From NCBI GenBank assembly GCA_002812745.2, contig NCSJ02000182.1, positions 21,169 to 85,168 of the forward strand: DNA of 64,000 bases. Direction: 5' to 3'. Made by a program: the position numbers and the translations under genes. The notes beneath the pieces were generated by a model, which was not told where the DNA came from, ran no database searches, and saw only the letters and a program-made list of their open reading frames with translations. Shown piece after piece: positions 49,324 through 61,072 of the stretch (its first letter is position 1; each line of letters opens with the position of its first letter). This DNA comes from Scytalidium lignicola. Its lineage: Eukaryota > Ascomycota > Leotiomycetes.

Positions 49324-50390
49324 ATGTCTCCCAAATCGGCCATTCTCCTGCCGCTGTATATCTATCCCCTCCCCGGAGCATGGGATCGGTTGCATGAAGC
49401 GTAAGTTTATTACCCTCGCTTGGAGTTGTGTGGAAGAAAAAAANGAAAAGAAAAAANGAATCTGAGGTGTTGATACTTGTGCTGAGCTGAGCTAACTGGC
49501 GTGACTGTAAAAAAAAAAACCTGACTGAAAATTGACTCACAATGTGTGCAGGATATCAGGCCATCCCGACGTGGAATTCACCATCGTGCTGAATCCACAC
49601 AACGGGCCTGGCGAGCGTGCCTGGCCGGGCGAGGACTATGGGCGGGAGATGCCACGGCTGAATGCTCGAGCCAACGTGCGCACGGTGGGATACGTCCGCA
49701 TCGACTACTGCAAGCGCGACTTGGCGCGCGTTCACCGCGACGTAGCGACATATGCCGCGTGGNCTCGCCAAGATCCGACGGCAGCGGTCCAGGGCATCTT
49801 CTTCGACGAGACCCCAAACCACTACTCCCCCAACGTGGCAGCGTATCTGGATGCCATCTGCCAGCGGGTGAAGACCATCCCGGGCATCCGGGGAGATCGA
49901 CTAGTAAGTGGCCACACCGTTTCCCAATAAAGTCGACTTCGTTCTCGTTCTTGCGCTTGGCTTTTTCTCTTTTGGGGTGTATTGGATGTATTGAGTGTAT
50001 TGGAATGTGTTACTATAGGTGTATACGGTATTTTGCTGTAGGATTTTTTTATTGACAGCACCGTGTGCGCTGGGATAGGTCATCTGCAATCCAGGGACCG
50101 TGCCGGACGCCAGCCTCGAAAATCCGGGGCCTGACGTGGCCGCCGTGGTGGAGGAGCCATATGCGGCGTATCAATCCTCGGCCCTGCAAAAGCGCCTCTC
50201 GACCTTGCGCTACGACCGCAGTCGGTATGGCTACATCGTACACTCAGTGCCCCGGAAGGAGATTCGCCGGCTGGTGGACGACCTGCGCCGCCGTGGTCAG
50301 CATGTTTTCGTGACCGACTTGCGCCAAGATTATTACTGCCACTTTGGGCCGAGCTGGGAAGAGTTTGTCGAGGCGATGGCGGCTGAGTAA
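49324..50390 (+). CDS. Second spherulin-4 family GH135 protein, without membrane anchor
   Basis: Three exons, 49324-49400, 49552-49903 and 50079-50390, phases consistent, 246 residues. The fold matches the first GH135 gene block for block, with introns at the same places: LLPLYIYPLPGAWDRLH, FTIVLNPHNGPGERAWPG, VRTVGYVRIDY, GIFFDETPNHYSP (D111/E112), CNPGTVPDASLENPGPDV, VVEEPYAAY (E168/E169), YIVHSVP and FVTDLRQDYYCHFGPSW. It starts directly at the barrel with no signal peptide or anchor span, so it is probably cytosolic, unless an upstream exon was missed. Codon use is much more GC-rich than in its neighbour, and it carries four extra Cys. One N (49763) lies in codon 97. It is a tandem paralogue whose job is unknown; it may also act on galactosaminogalactan. 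Confidence 0.85.
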
Positions 50391-51465
50391 GAGCTTCTTC
50401 TGCAGAGCCTCACACCACCATCCCTGTCACTTACTGTATTCATCGTCCTATCTCTCAGTCTCTCTCTGCCCTTAAAATCTTTCTTCACACCCTTCTTCAA
50501 AAATGCCCCTGGTTCGTCTCATGCTGATCTGCCCCTATCTAAGCTTGGCGGATGCTTACCCCTCCCGAATACCCATAATGATAACCCGAATAAGTCAATT
50601 AAGTTCTGCAGCCCTTGCATAATATCGCACAATCCTGGTAGATACATCTGCGTGAGACCCTTGGAATTACGTACTGTATGAAATAATTCATACAGCTATT
50701 GAGGGGGAATACGGAGCATCCTAGCTAGCTCAATTTGCATGTAGCCAAGATTCTGCGTCGACGAAAGCGGATATTCATGCTACCTTTTTCACGTAATCTA
50801 AAAACATGATTTTCCCCAGGGTCTATTTTAAGGTATCCACGACGTCGTACGGAACATCTGATGCTAACGTGAATGAGGAAGGCGTAGCCCAGCTGTCACG
50901 TCTCCACAGCGCCTTTTTCGTTAGTTTCTTTTCGGCATGCGCTCGTAGATTTTTTTTGTACAGTATGGAGATTTGCCGTTTACATGGATATGATTTTTCG
51001 GATGCATATCTGCTGATGCCTACAACAAAAAATCGACTGTATAGAGCCGCCCAGCACATACCGTCCTGGCCGTGGAATTGGTCCGAACTTCATGCTGACA
51101 AGCCATAATACGAATTCCAATACTTCTTGGTTCAATCAAGCAATCTCTTTTGGGTAGATTGCATGCACAAGTTCCCCTCTTTTCTGCCTGGAGCTGTGTA
51201 AGATATTGGAAGATTCTTGGAAGCCTTAGGTCCTCCCAATTGAGATGATGGGATACGAGTTAGAGAAGGCTTGCTATACACTGCTGAGTATTGCTGAAAA
51301 CTGATGAGACCTCAAGCCACTCGAACCATTAGTCCTCGTTCAATGTTTGTCTTGAATCCCAGTTGACATATATCTTCTTTCATATGTGTCAACAATGTCA
51401 ACAATGTCAGCACTCGTTCCAACTTCTGGTGAAAGCAATTCCACCGATACCCTCGCTTGTCCGTC
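50391..51465. promoter_or_regulatory. Promoter region of agd3
   Basis: A 1.1-kb spacer without coding signal. No other element recognised. Confidence 0.4.
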
Positions 51466-54379
51466 ATGAAGCCCAACATGGCTCGTAACACGCTCTTTCT
51501 TCGACCCCTCATGGTCGGATGGACTTTGTTTGCAGCACATGCTTCAGCCCAGCAGAGTTCATGTTGTGCTTGTATATGCCCAACACCTACTACAACATCC
51601 ACAACCACAATCACAACCACAACCACAACATCGTCTGCACTATCATCCTCGCTATCATCCTCAATATCGTCTTCACTATTGTCCTCGTTATCATCTTCAT
51701 TATCATCCTCATTGTCATCTTCGCTATCATCCTCGCTGTTGTCCTCACTGTCGAGTACAACACACCTCACAACGTCATCGTCCACTACATTAAGGTCAAC
51801 TTCAACGACATCGAGTTCAGCGCACACCACGTTGTCATCAACATCCAGTGCATCAAGCCCATCTTCAACACCAGCAAGTGGAGATATCACGGTAGATGGC
51901 ACAATCCTCGTTTTTGCCGTGGATGCAACCACCGGATACTCTGCGACTTCGGGTCTTAATGCCTATGGTATCCCATATGAATTTATAGCTGTCCCACAAG
52001 CTGGAATTACACTGCCTACGCTCAACAGCAGTGCAACTCATGGCAACTATGGCGGTTTTATTACTCTGAGTGAGGTTTCTTACGATTACTCCGACGGTTA
52101 TAACAGCGCCATAACAGACGACCAATGGCAAGCACTGTACGATTATCAGACCGCATTTGGCGTCCGAATGGTCAGATTAGATGTGTATCCTGACTCGGAT
52201 TTTGGTACGTAGTGTCCCAGCCAATGCCTAGTATGATCAATTCTAATGCAAAGAGTAGGTGTCGAAACGCTAGACGGCAATGGCGGCTGCTGTGATGATG
52301 GCGTTGAACAGCTAGTTTACTTCACCGATTCGTCAGGCTTCCGTACTGCAAATCTCGTTGAGTAAGTGCAAGAACCTCAAGTTTCTAGATTCGTGCTGAC
52401 CGCATTTTAGTGGAGCGGGCGTGAGCACCCAGAATCTGTGGCATTACCCAGCTACGATCACAGATTCAAGCGTTGCAGAGGAGATTGCTCAATTCGGCAC
52501 CTCTACAGATGGATCATTCACTACCAACAGCACTGCTGCCATCATTAATACTTTTGGAACTCGCCAGCAAATGGTTTTTTTCACCAGCTATGGCACAGAC
52601 TGGTCGGAAACATCCAACTTTCTCATGCATGCTCATATTCATTGGCTGACTCGTGGCCTCTGTAAGTACCACTTCGGAATAAGTCCTGCTTTATATATTA
52701 CCTTTACCTCTGCTGACTATATGATGCAGACCTCGGCTTCCGCCGCCTGTACTTCAGCACCCAGGTCGATGATATGCATTTGTCGACGGACCTCTACCAA
52801 GCAGACGACTACACAACTTTCAGAATGCGCACCTCTGACTTGGAAGGTATTGCTGTTTGGCAGGCTAACTTGAACTCTCGGCTTCCTCCAGGTTCTTCCT
52901 ATACCGTTGAAATTGGCCACAATGGCAACGGCAACATCGAGTGGGCCATACTCAACGACACCACCGGGATTTGCCAACCAACAGACTGGATTGAGTACAA
53001 CCAGCCAGCCCCCCCTCCGATCGAATTTCAGAAACCGCTTGGCACTGGTACTAGTCTCTGGCCTACCACTCCATCCACCTTCAGTTGGAGTAAGGAATGT
53101 ATGGCTCTGGATGAGCTAGGTGCCTGGTTCATGGTTCCCGAGAACCGGGATAAGTTTTCTCATATTTCCCACACATTTACTCATGAGAATTTGGATAACG
53201 CGACGTATTCCGACACATTCGATGAGATTACATTCAACATTGCGTGGCTAGCGCAGATGGGTATCTCTGCTGGGAAATTTGCTACCAATGGGCTGATTCC
53301 ACCAGCGATCACTGGTCTTCATAATGGTGATGCTATCCGGGCTTTCCTAACAAAAGAGATTCTGTATGTCGTCGGCGATACCAGCAGGCCTCTGTTGATG
53401 AACCAGGTTTGTCCTTCGACTCCCGTTCTGTCGAACTTATACTGAATTCATATAGGAAAATGAGTACTGGCCATTAATCAGCGATGTTCCCAACAACGGG
53501 TACGCAGGATTGACGATTGTCCCCCGATGGGGTAAGTAATCTACACCTCGATCTTAGGCAAGATCTGGCTATAATATCAAACGCTAATTTGCTTCTGCAT
53601 AGCCTTGCCTATATACTACGACTGTGACCTGCCTGCTTGCACGACTGCCGAGTGGATCAACACCGGAGGAGGATCCGGTGACTTCGAGTCTTTATTGGCC
53701 TTTTCACTAGCGACCTGGTCTACCGCTGCCCTCTCTTTACATTATGATTCGTACGTATATACGAAGTAAGAGATCTAGTACAGCAGCAAGACTGATTTAT
53801 CTTAGGTACATGTTCCACCAGGCAAACCTAAGAAACGGTGACACGCCCACCTACACTGTTGGAAGCGTGACTGGGCACATGTCCCTCCTCGAAATTTTCG
53901 TCGAAACTATTCTTCAAGAGCTTATGAGACTGTGAGTTTTGATTTCATTCCAACATATCTCTACAATTACAAATTACATGATCGAAGCTGACACGTTATA
54001 CAGCACGACATGGCCGATCGTTTCCCTGCAGCACGACGATTTGGCTGTGACTTTCTTAAACCGCATGACTCAAGAGTAAGTTGAAGCCCGAAAACGAACA
54101 TGATCCTCAGAGAGTCCTGTGCTAACAAGATTGTTCTGCAGCCAATGCAAGGCAACCATCTCATGGAACTTTGACAGCGAGAGCTCAACCATCACTAGTG
54201 TCACGCTCACAGCCGTTACAAACCCATGCTCTGTACCAATCCCCATCACATTCCCTGGAGATGCCACGACCTCTGGCTCCTTCACCGACGAGAAACTTGG
54301 TAGTGATCCATTGACGAAGTGGACCACATTGAGTGGTGACCCAGTGACCTTCACTCTCACTACACCAATTCCTATCTGA
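51466..54379 (+). CDS. agd3: Agd3-type secreted polysaccharide deacetylase (galactosaminogalactan, CE18)
   Basis: Nine exons, 51466-52204, 52259-52361, 52411-52661, 52730-53406, 53456-53531, 53603-53750, 53806-53931, 54004-54075 and 54142-54379, all phases consistent, 809 residues. A signal peptide ends near ASAQQ (residue 29). A Thr then Ser-rich linker (to about 145) precedes the catalytic part. The N-domain has GTILVFAVD, YGIPYEFIAVPQAGI and GGFITLSEVSYDY. QVDDMH (D378/D379) looks like the NodB-type Asp motif and HTFTHENLDN (H512/H516) the metal-binding H-[ST]-x2-H motif. Agd3 removes acetyl groups from GalNAc in secreted GAG, giving the cationic polymer that sticks to surfaces and the hyphal wall. 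The 3' end converts abruptly into AT-rich repeat DNA. Confidence 0.9.
51635..51765 (+). repeat. Ser-coding minisatellite inside agd3
   Basis: Degenerate 12-base units of the form TC(A/G)(T/C)CCTC(G/A)CTA/TATC repeat about ten times, coding for SSSLSSSLSSSLLSS-type runs in the linker. Length is probably variable between strains. Confidence 0.7.
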
Positions 54380-55825
54380 TTCTCTCTATCTTAGCGCGTA
54401 ATACTAAATACTTTGATTTTAATACGGGCAGATTAGGGAATGGGAAAAGAAATGGATTTTATTTACTGTTGGAGATTTTCTACAATCTAATGAGAGTATT
54501 TCTTCATATATTCGTGTTATTCTCATCCCATTGTGCAAGCCCAAGTAATCAAGGTGGTACAGGGGGTAATGTAAAATCCAACCAATATTGATATCCACTC
54601 TCTTAAAACCAATACCATTAACAAATAACACACCACACATAGTTTAACCATGAGTTATCAAGGTTGTTTTAAGTTTAAATTGTGAAATCCTTATTGTACT
54701 GTGCAGCGTATTGATTTGCCTTTACCAAGCCTGGAAAACGACAAAGGGATTTATTCTTACAATCACCCTTTATATAAAGTCAATTAAGTCTACTTTGTTT
54801 TGGTATGTACATAGTGGTATTTAACGAAAAAGGACGTTAAAAAGTGTTAACATCTTCACCCGCTTGAAAAAGACCAGTTTTGTTAAAATAATTAAGTGCT
54901 ACAATGTTACAAACCTCACAACACTCCTCTAAAGCTGTGGGCTTGAAGCTTATTAGTGCATGGTATATAGAGAAAGTTGTAAATCATCGAATTTCGTTTA
55001 TTGAAATTATAGTTCAGTAGACCGGGTAATAATACAATATATATATTTATATAATTGGTATAAAGGATACAGAAAGTATATAGCATATATATATTAGATC
55101 TGTTAACATGTTTAAGAAGTATAAAGGTTTATCTAAAGTGATTAGTATTTTTTCTAGTAAACAAAAATTTTGTATTTAATTTCAATTTATATTCTTTATA
55201 TTTAACAGGTTAAGGAAAGACTAACTACTTTATATAATATAAATTACTTTATCCTGGCTCCTGGAAAGGGTTCCACTCTTTCTATATTATGTCTCCCTTC
55301 AACTTCATTTATTCCTTTATTCAACATAGTATTAATTATTTAATAATAACTTAATGATTATATCTTAGACTATTACTATCCCCTCGGACGCCAAAGGCCA
55401 CTTTGAGGCCACTTTTAGCGCTGTTGCCTTAGAATTATGGCTGCAATGGGCTAAGAGAAGATTATAAGTGGATGATAACTGTTGTAGCCTCAGGTATTTG
55501 ATATACTCACGTGACAAGCCATGGCAAAAGCCATATGAAGTCATAGAATCGGAGTCGGGGCAATTATTATACCTGTGAGACATTTTCACATGAAATGTAT
55601 GTTTACAAGTGTGTATATGATATAGGTGTATTTCCCCAGCTGTAGTTATTATTAACTAGTTGTTTTTGATAGTTGAAATTCATACTGTTCGTGTATGTAC
55701 TAATGATAACAGTAACTGTAGCCTGTTCAACAGGTTATAAGCCTAGAGACATGTCCTAGTAGTACATTAAATAACTCCCTGAACATTGTAATAAAGCTGT
55801 ATACATTAGCTTGATTACAAAGACT
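54380..55825. other. AT-rich transition zone
   Basis: Gene-free DNA between agd3 and the readable start of the Copia relic. Part of it (about 54900-55825) may be a decayed LTR and leader. TGTAGCCTGTTCAACAGG at 55716 is a candidate LTR edge. Not provable here. Confidence 0.4.
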
Positions 55826-58800
55826 ATGGAGGTTAATTCTAACCAGGACAAACCTTGTATTACAAGACTTGAGCTATTGAATTACAGAATATAAAATGTT
55901 TAGGTCAAGGCCTATTTACAAGGGCAAAAGCTATAAGAAGTAATTTCCTAAGGTATATTAATATCTTAAAGAACCACCAGAGAATTGTCATTATCATATA
56001 AGAATAACTTATTATCTCAAGATATCTTATTACCTTTTATAAACTATTTACAATCTGTAAATATAAATAAGAAAGCAAGGTCAATTATCATATTATATTA
56101 TACTTTTTCAACCTTAGAAATGATTATAAATCTAAAAACAGCAAAAGAGTAATAAGATATACTTAAAGAATACATAACTCTTTTAAGGATATAACAATTA
56201 AAAGCTAAGTTAATAACCTTTAATTTATATATATTATCAAAGATAAATACTATAGTTTTACAATTAGTTATAAACCTTAATACTTTACAAAATAAGATTA
56301 GTATAATTTCTAAAGATGATAAACCTTTAAATAATATTAAGATAATTATATTACTTAAAGTTATAAAAGTTATAGATTTACATTTTCATTCTATAATTAC
56401 TTAACTGTTACTTAGTAAGTAAGATGTTGGTAACTATAATGTTGTTATTGCTTATTTAACAGAATTTAAATAAAGAATAAAGCTTAAAAAGCCAACTAAG
56501 GAGAATATCCTAAATATTATTAAAAAGGGTAAGAAGGATAAAAAGGGTAAAAANGCTATTCAAAAGAGTATACTTTAACTATGGCAAAACTAATTATATA
56601 ACAAGATTTTGTTAAGCACTTAAAAAGGAAGACAATTTAAGTCTTAGCACAAAAGCTTTACTTACACCTAATAGAATGAAGGAGTAACTTAAGGAAGTAC
56701 AGAAATCAAAAGCAAAAGTTAAAACAGTTAAGGAGACTTGTTAGAGTGTATCCATGGGTAATATAGAAGAACAAGAGTGTCTTGTGTATGTTGTAGATGA
56801 TGGTTCTAATGAATTACTATAAGTAATTGATTCAGGAGCTTTATGTCATATAACGTACTTGAGGGAAGCCTTTAACGATTATAAGTTACTTAAGACACTG
56901 ATTTAAGTGATTACAATGAATAGAATGGAGATCCAAGCTGTAGGAACTGGGAATATGCTTATTAAAGCTGCCTTGAATGGAAGGGTAGAATATGTAAAGT
57001 TTACAGGTGTTTTACATGTGCTAGAGTTAGTTGACAGTTTGATTTTAGTATTATAACTCCAGGACAAAGGACTAACAATTGAAATAATTATAAAGAAGGC
57101 TAAAAAGCTTTTAATTAAGCTATATAATAAGGTTATAGGAGAAGTACTTTGTATTAAGTACTTATATACCTTAAAAAGTATTGTACAGTCAGAACAAGCT
57201 TTTATAATTACTGTTATAAATGTTAGAATGTTATAACATTATCAATTTGAGCATTTAAGCTCAAAAAGCTTAACAAGGCTACACTAGGTTATTATAAGTG
57301 AAGAATAACTTGTAATTACATTGAAGAAGCTATGTAAGGCTTGTATGATGGCTAAGAAGGTAAAAGTGATTAATAAGAAGGGTCTTGAACAAGTTACAAA
57401 GTTGTTGGAATGTATACATACTAATATATAAGGGTTATACAGGATTCTTAGTTATAATAGGAATACTTACATGATTACCTTTATAGATGAGTACATCTGT
57501 AAAGTATAAGTTTACTTTAGTTAAAACAAAGTGGTTATACATATTATATTCCCTAAATTCAAAGTTAAGGTAGAGCTTAAAATAGGCTACAGGATTAAGG
57601 TTGTCAGATATAACAATGCTAAAGAATATATAACTTTAGGGAATTAAATTAACAAGATTACCAGAATCTAATTTGAATATATAATACTTTACTTCTATGA
57701 ACAATTAAGCATCCTTGAACGGTTGAATAAAACGTTGATTATACTAGCCAGAACTATGTTATAAAGTAGTTAGTTATTAGTTATGTTTTAAGAAGATACT
57801 ATAGAAACAACATGTTATATATATAATAGAACTCTTATTAGACTTGATAACAAGATACTTGAGGAAGTGTACAATGGTAAAAAAGTTATATATTAGCTAC
57901 TTAAAGGCTTTTAAGTACATTACTTACTTAATTATAACAAAGGAAAAGCTTATAAAAATAAAGTTAACAAGTCTGAGATATTATTTTATTAATTACATAA
58001 TTATAAATCATCAATACAAGTTATACAACTTAATAAGTTGTAATATTATAATTATATCTTCACTTATCTTTAAGGAAAACTTATGGTTAGATTTTGACTA
58101 GAATAAGCTAATTATAGAACTTATGAAGAAGATAGAAATATTGGATTTTATGGAATTATTAGGAAATATTCCAGAAGATGCAAATTTGTAAATGAATATA
58201 ACTGTCAATTAATCAAGTTAATATGACATTGAAGTTGGCTAATCAGGACAAGAAGCTTTTATAATGCTAAAGGAAAGAGTAAAGCTTATAACGTCAGTAG
58301 TTACAGGAATTAGTATTCTAAAGCTTTCAGAAAAGCCTCTAGGAGAGCTTACAACTATAAAGCCTCAAGAGTTACAAGAGCTGTTAAAGCCTCTTAATGT
58401 TACAGAACCTTCAGATTTAAAAGAGCTTGAACCTGGTGGTTGTAATACACTGGAATTAAGGCTAGGGGACTTAGAATCTGACGATGTTGAAAGTGTAATT
58501 GAAGTTAACATTTCAACAATTACAACTAAATGAGAGACTTCTTATGAGCCTCTTATAGTCTGTAAAAGTAGAAGAATAAAGAAGCCTAGTTATAAAGCTT
58601 AAGAGAATAAGAATCTTGAATTAGTATTTCAAGTAAAAGAAGTATTTATTCTAAAGAATGAACAAAAAGCATTAAGAGATCTATTATAACTAATTGTTAT
58701 AAATTTAAAAATCAAGAAATTGTAAGCCTTTAGAACATAAGAAATTGAAGATCTCTTAATAAGTAGTAATTTAGTTAGTTATAAATAAGTATTTACAGTT

Positions 58801-59450
58801 AAGTATACTCTTACAAGCCTAGTTAATTATTATAAAGTACAGTTAGTAACTTAAGGATTTAGTCAAATACTTAAAGATGATTACTTGAAAACCTTTAGTC
58901 TTATCATAAGGCTTAAGTTGTTAAGAGTACTCTTAACAATTACTGTAATAGAAGATCTTAAAATATATCAAGTTAATATTATGAGTACTTACTTAAAAGC
59001 AAAGCTTTATACTATTATATATATAAGGTTACTTAACACTTTGAATATAATAAAAAANGAAGGTATTAATAATAAGACAACCACTTTATAAGCTAAAGTA
59101 ATCAGGTAAAGAGTAGTATATTAAGAATTATACAAGCTTTGAATTATTTAGTTTTAAGCCTTATTATAATAATCCAAGTATTTTCATTAACCAAGATAAA
59201 TCCATGATAATTAAATTGTATGTTAATAATATATTAATATTAAGAAAAGATCTCAAAACTATCAAAGTCATAGTTGATAACATTAGCAAAAGATAGTAAA
59301 TCAAAGATTTAAGACTTGTACAATGAATATTAAGACTTAGGGTTATATATAACAAAGTTAATTATAATTTACAAATCAACTAAAACTAGTATATTACTGA
59401 ATTAGTTAAAAGGTTTTATTTACAAAATATAAAGCTAATAAATTCACTTG
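55826..59450 (+). mobile_element. Copia-type LTR retrotransposon, heavily mutated (RIP-like)
   Basis: The order of decayed domains on the plus strand is Copia-like. A gag-like start lies at ATG 55826. A decayed zinc knuckle with Cys read as Tyr follows (YNYGKTNYI..., about 56577). The protease is VVDDGSNELL then VIDSGALCHITYLREAF (about 56790-56880). The GAG-pre-integrase/integrase part is at 57235-57560 (HLSSKSLTRLH, FIDEYICK). The reverse transcriptase is at 58800-59240 (GFSQILKDDYLKTFSLIIRLKLLRVLL, then YVNN). Integrase before RT defines Copia. Dozens of TAA/TAG and few frameshifts point to transition mutation rather than random decay. No LTR pair could be matched by eye; the Gypsy LTR at 59451 abuts it. 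Confidence 0.8.
59219..59230 (+). other. Mutated Copia RT catalytic motif (YVNN)
   Basis: TAT GTT AAT AAT sits where Copia has Y-V-D-D. Both Asp codons would need only G-to-A at TpG to become Asn, so the polymerase is dead. Confidence 0.75.
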
Positions 59451-59830
59451 TGTTACGGGTTTTACCGCAACACGCTAATTGGTGTAGGCCTGAGGCTTGG
59501 TACAGATACGTTGTACAAGAGAACCTAACAATTAGACAGTCACGTGATAAGGACCTAGGACCCAGGGAGTCCAAGGTCCGTTGGCTTAGGACTTGGGGAC
59601 CTAGGGGTCCAAGGGTCCAGTAGTATTTCATTATCTATATAAGTATACTGTAAAAACATGAGAGTAAACTCCTCATGTTCAACCTAAATACATTATTGTA
59701 TCTTACCTTCGACCTAGTAACCTGCTTGTATGTTATACATTTTCGCTGTCCTTGAATATCTATCTTACTCTTGGTTATCCAGTGACCTGGATAGTATAGT
59801 TTTGTAATATTTTGAACATTACCTATCTTG
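59451..59830 (+). repeat. 5' LTR and leader of the Gypsy relic
   Basis: Starts TGTTACGGGTTTTACCGC, a form common for fungal LTRs. It has a GC-rich patch of repeated GGACCTAGG/GGTCC words (59560-59625) and a TATA-like TCTATATAAGTATAC (59633) followed by CTCCTCATG. The GC content is visibly above that of the interior. The right edge is not sharp; no TAACA end is found. The partner LTR is outside the window. Confidence 0.6.
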
Positions 59831-60670
59831 ATGAATTAGGATTTGGAAATAGATATACTAGTAGATAACAATAACGAACAACAACCTGAAGAAGGTTCTG
59901 AAGAAAGCTCTGAAGAAGAATCTGAAGAGGAATCTGAGGAAGTATCTGAGGAAAGTTCAGAGGATAGCTCTGAAGAAAATCAAGGTGAGAATTAGATTAT
60001 CAAGAAAATTAACATCTAGCAAGGAGTGTTAGAAGAAGTTGTTATGCCACCAAAGTAACTTACTAGGTCAACAGAAGGATTAACTGTTAGGGAATTGTCA
60101 AGAATTGTAAGAAAGAAACTAGTACCTCTATTACTTAAACTTGACCTAGAGCTAATACCAAGAGCTTTAAGCTTAGACCTTGATCTAGACTCTGAACTAG
60201 AGGACAACATTGAATAAGTTCTAATAGCAATACTTAGAGAAGTCAAAATTGCTAGACTAGATCTGTTCTACAAGGATAGAAAGAAGTTGAAAGTATACCT
60301 TGCTCAAATAAGAACTTATTTGGTATTGAACAATCACTTACTACCTAGAGATATGTATAAGGTTTTGTAGGTATTAACGTACTTGAGAGGAGTAGCTGAA
60401 ACTTGGTTTTAACCCTTTAAGGACAAATGGTTTGTTATAAACGGAGGAATAATGAACTAAGGAGTAAGAAGTATCTTTGAGAGTTAGGAAAACTACATAA
60501 GGGAACTCAAACGCTTGTATAAGGATGTTGATGAAAAAAGGAATACTGAAAGATGATTGGCTTATCTTAGACAAATTAAAAGCCTTAATGAATATGTAAT
60601 GCTTTATTGTTAGTATACAATATTGGTTAACTAAGNAGAAGAGGTATATATACACTAATACTGAACTAGA

Positions 60671-61072
60671 TTGAAGAACTTTATCAAAGAAGAATTATAT
60701 CAACAACTTGTAATTACTATATTTGACACTCTTGTTGACTTGTCTATCAAGATTAGGAATAAACAATATAAGATGATCTTAGATAAGAAGAGTAAATCTT
60801 ACTTTAATAGAAGAAAGACTAACAACAAGAAAGATCAAGGAGATCTTATAAAGTTAGATATTATAAAGAAAGGAAAAACCTTTAAAGGAAAAGGAAAAAG
60901 GCATTTTAAAGGAAAGAACAAGAAAGAGAATTCTTTTAAAATCTCCTTTGAAAAGCTTGACAAAAGAAAAAAGAATAAGTTGTGTTTCAAATGTAAAATG
61001 TCTAGACACATAATGAATACTTATAAGAAGGATAACAAGTTGAGTATGTTAATAAAGGTTAAAGTTATATAA
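60671..61072 (+). pseudogene. Gypsy gag fragment with damaged zinc knuckle
   Basis: The longest uninterrupted frame of the relic, 133 residues, very Lys-rich. It ends with the CCHC box in which Cys4 has become Tyr (TGT to TAT). Not a cellular gene. Confidence 0.7.

Noticed and set aside
49324..50390. Second hydrolase read as Ega3 (GH114)
   Set aside because: Motifs and intron positions match GH135 spherulin-4 proteins block for block, not GH114.
51312..51932. Minus-strand acidic Asp/Glu/Asn frame
   Set aside because: Antisense of the Ser-coding minisatellite in the deacetylase gene.
58264..58533. 89-residue open frame rich in Leu/Glu
   Set aside because: Lies between integrase and reverse transcriptase of the Copia relic and is part of its linker, not a gene.
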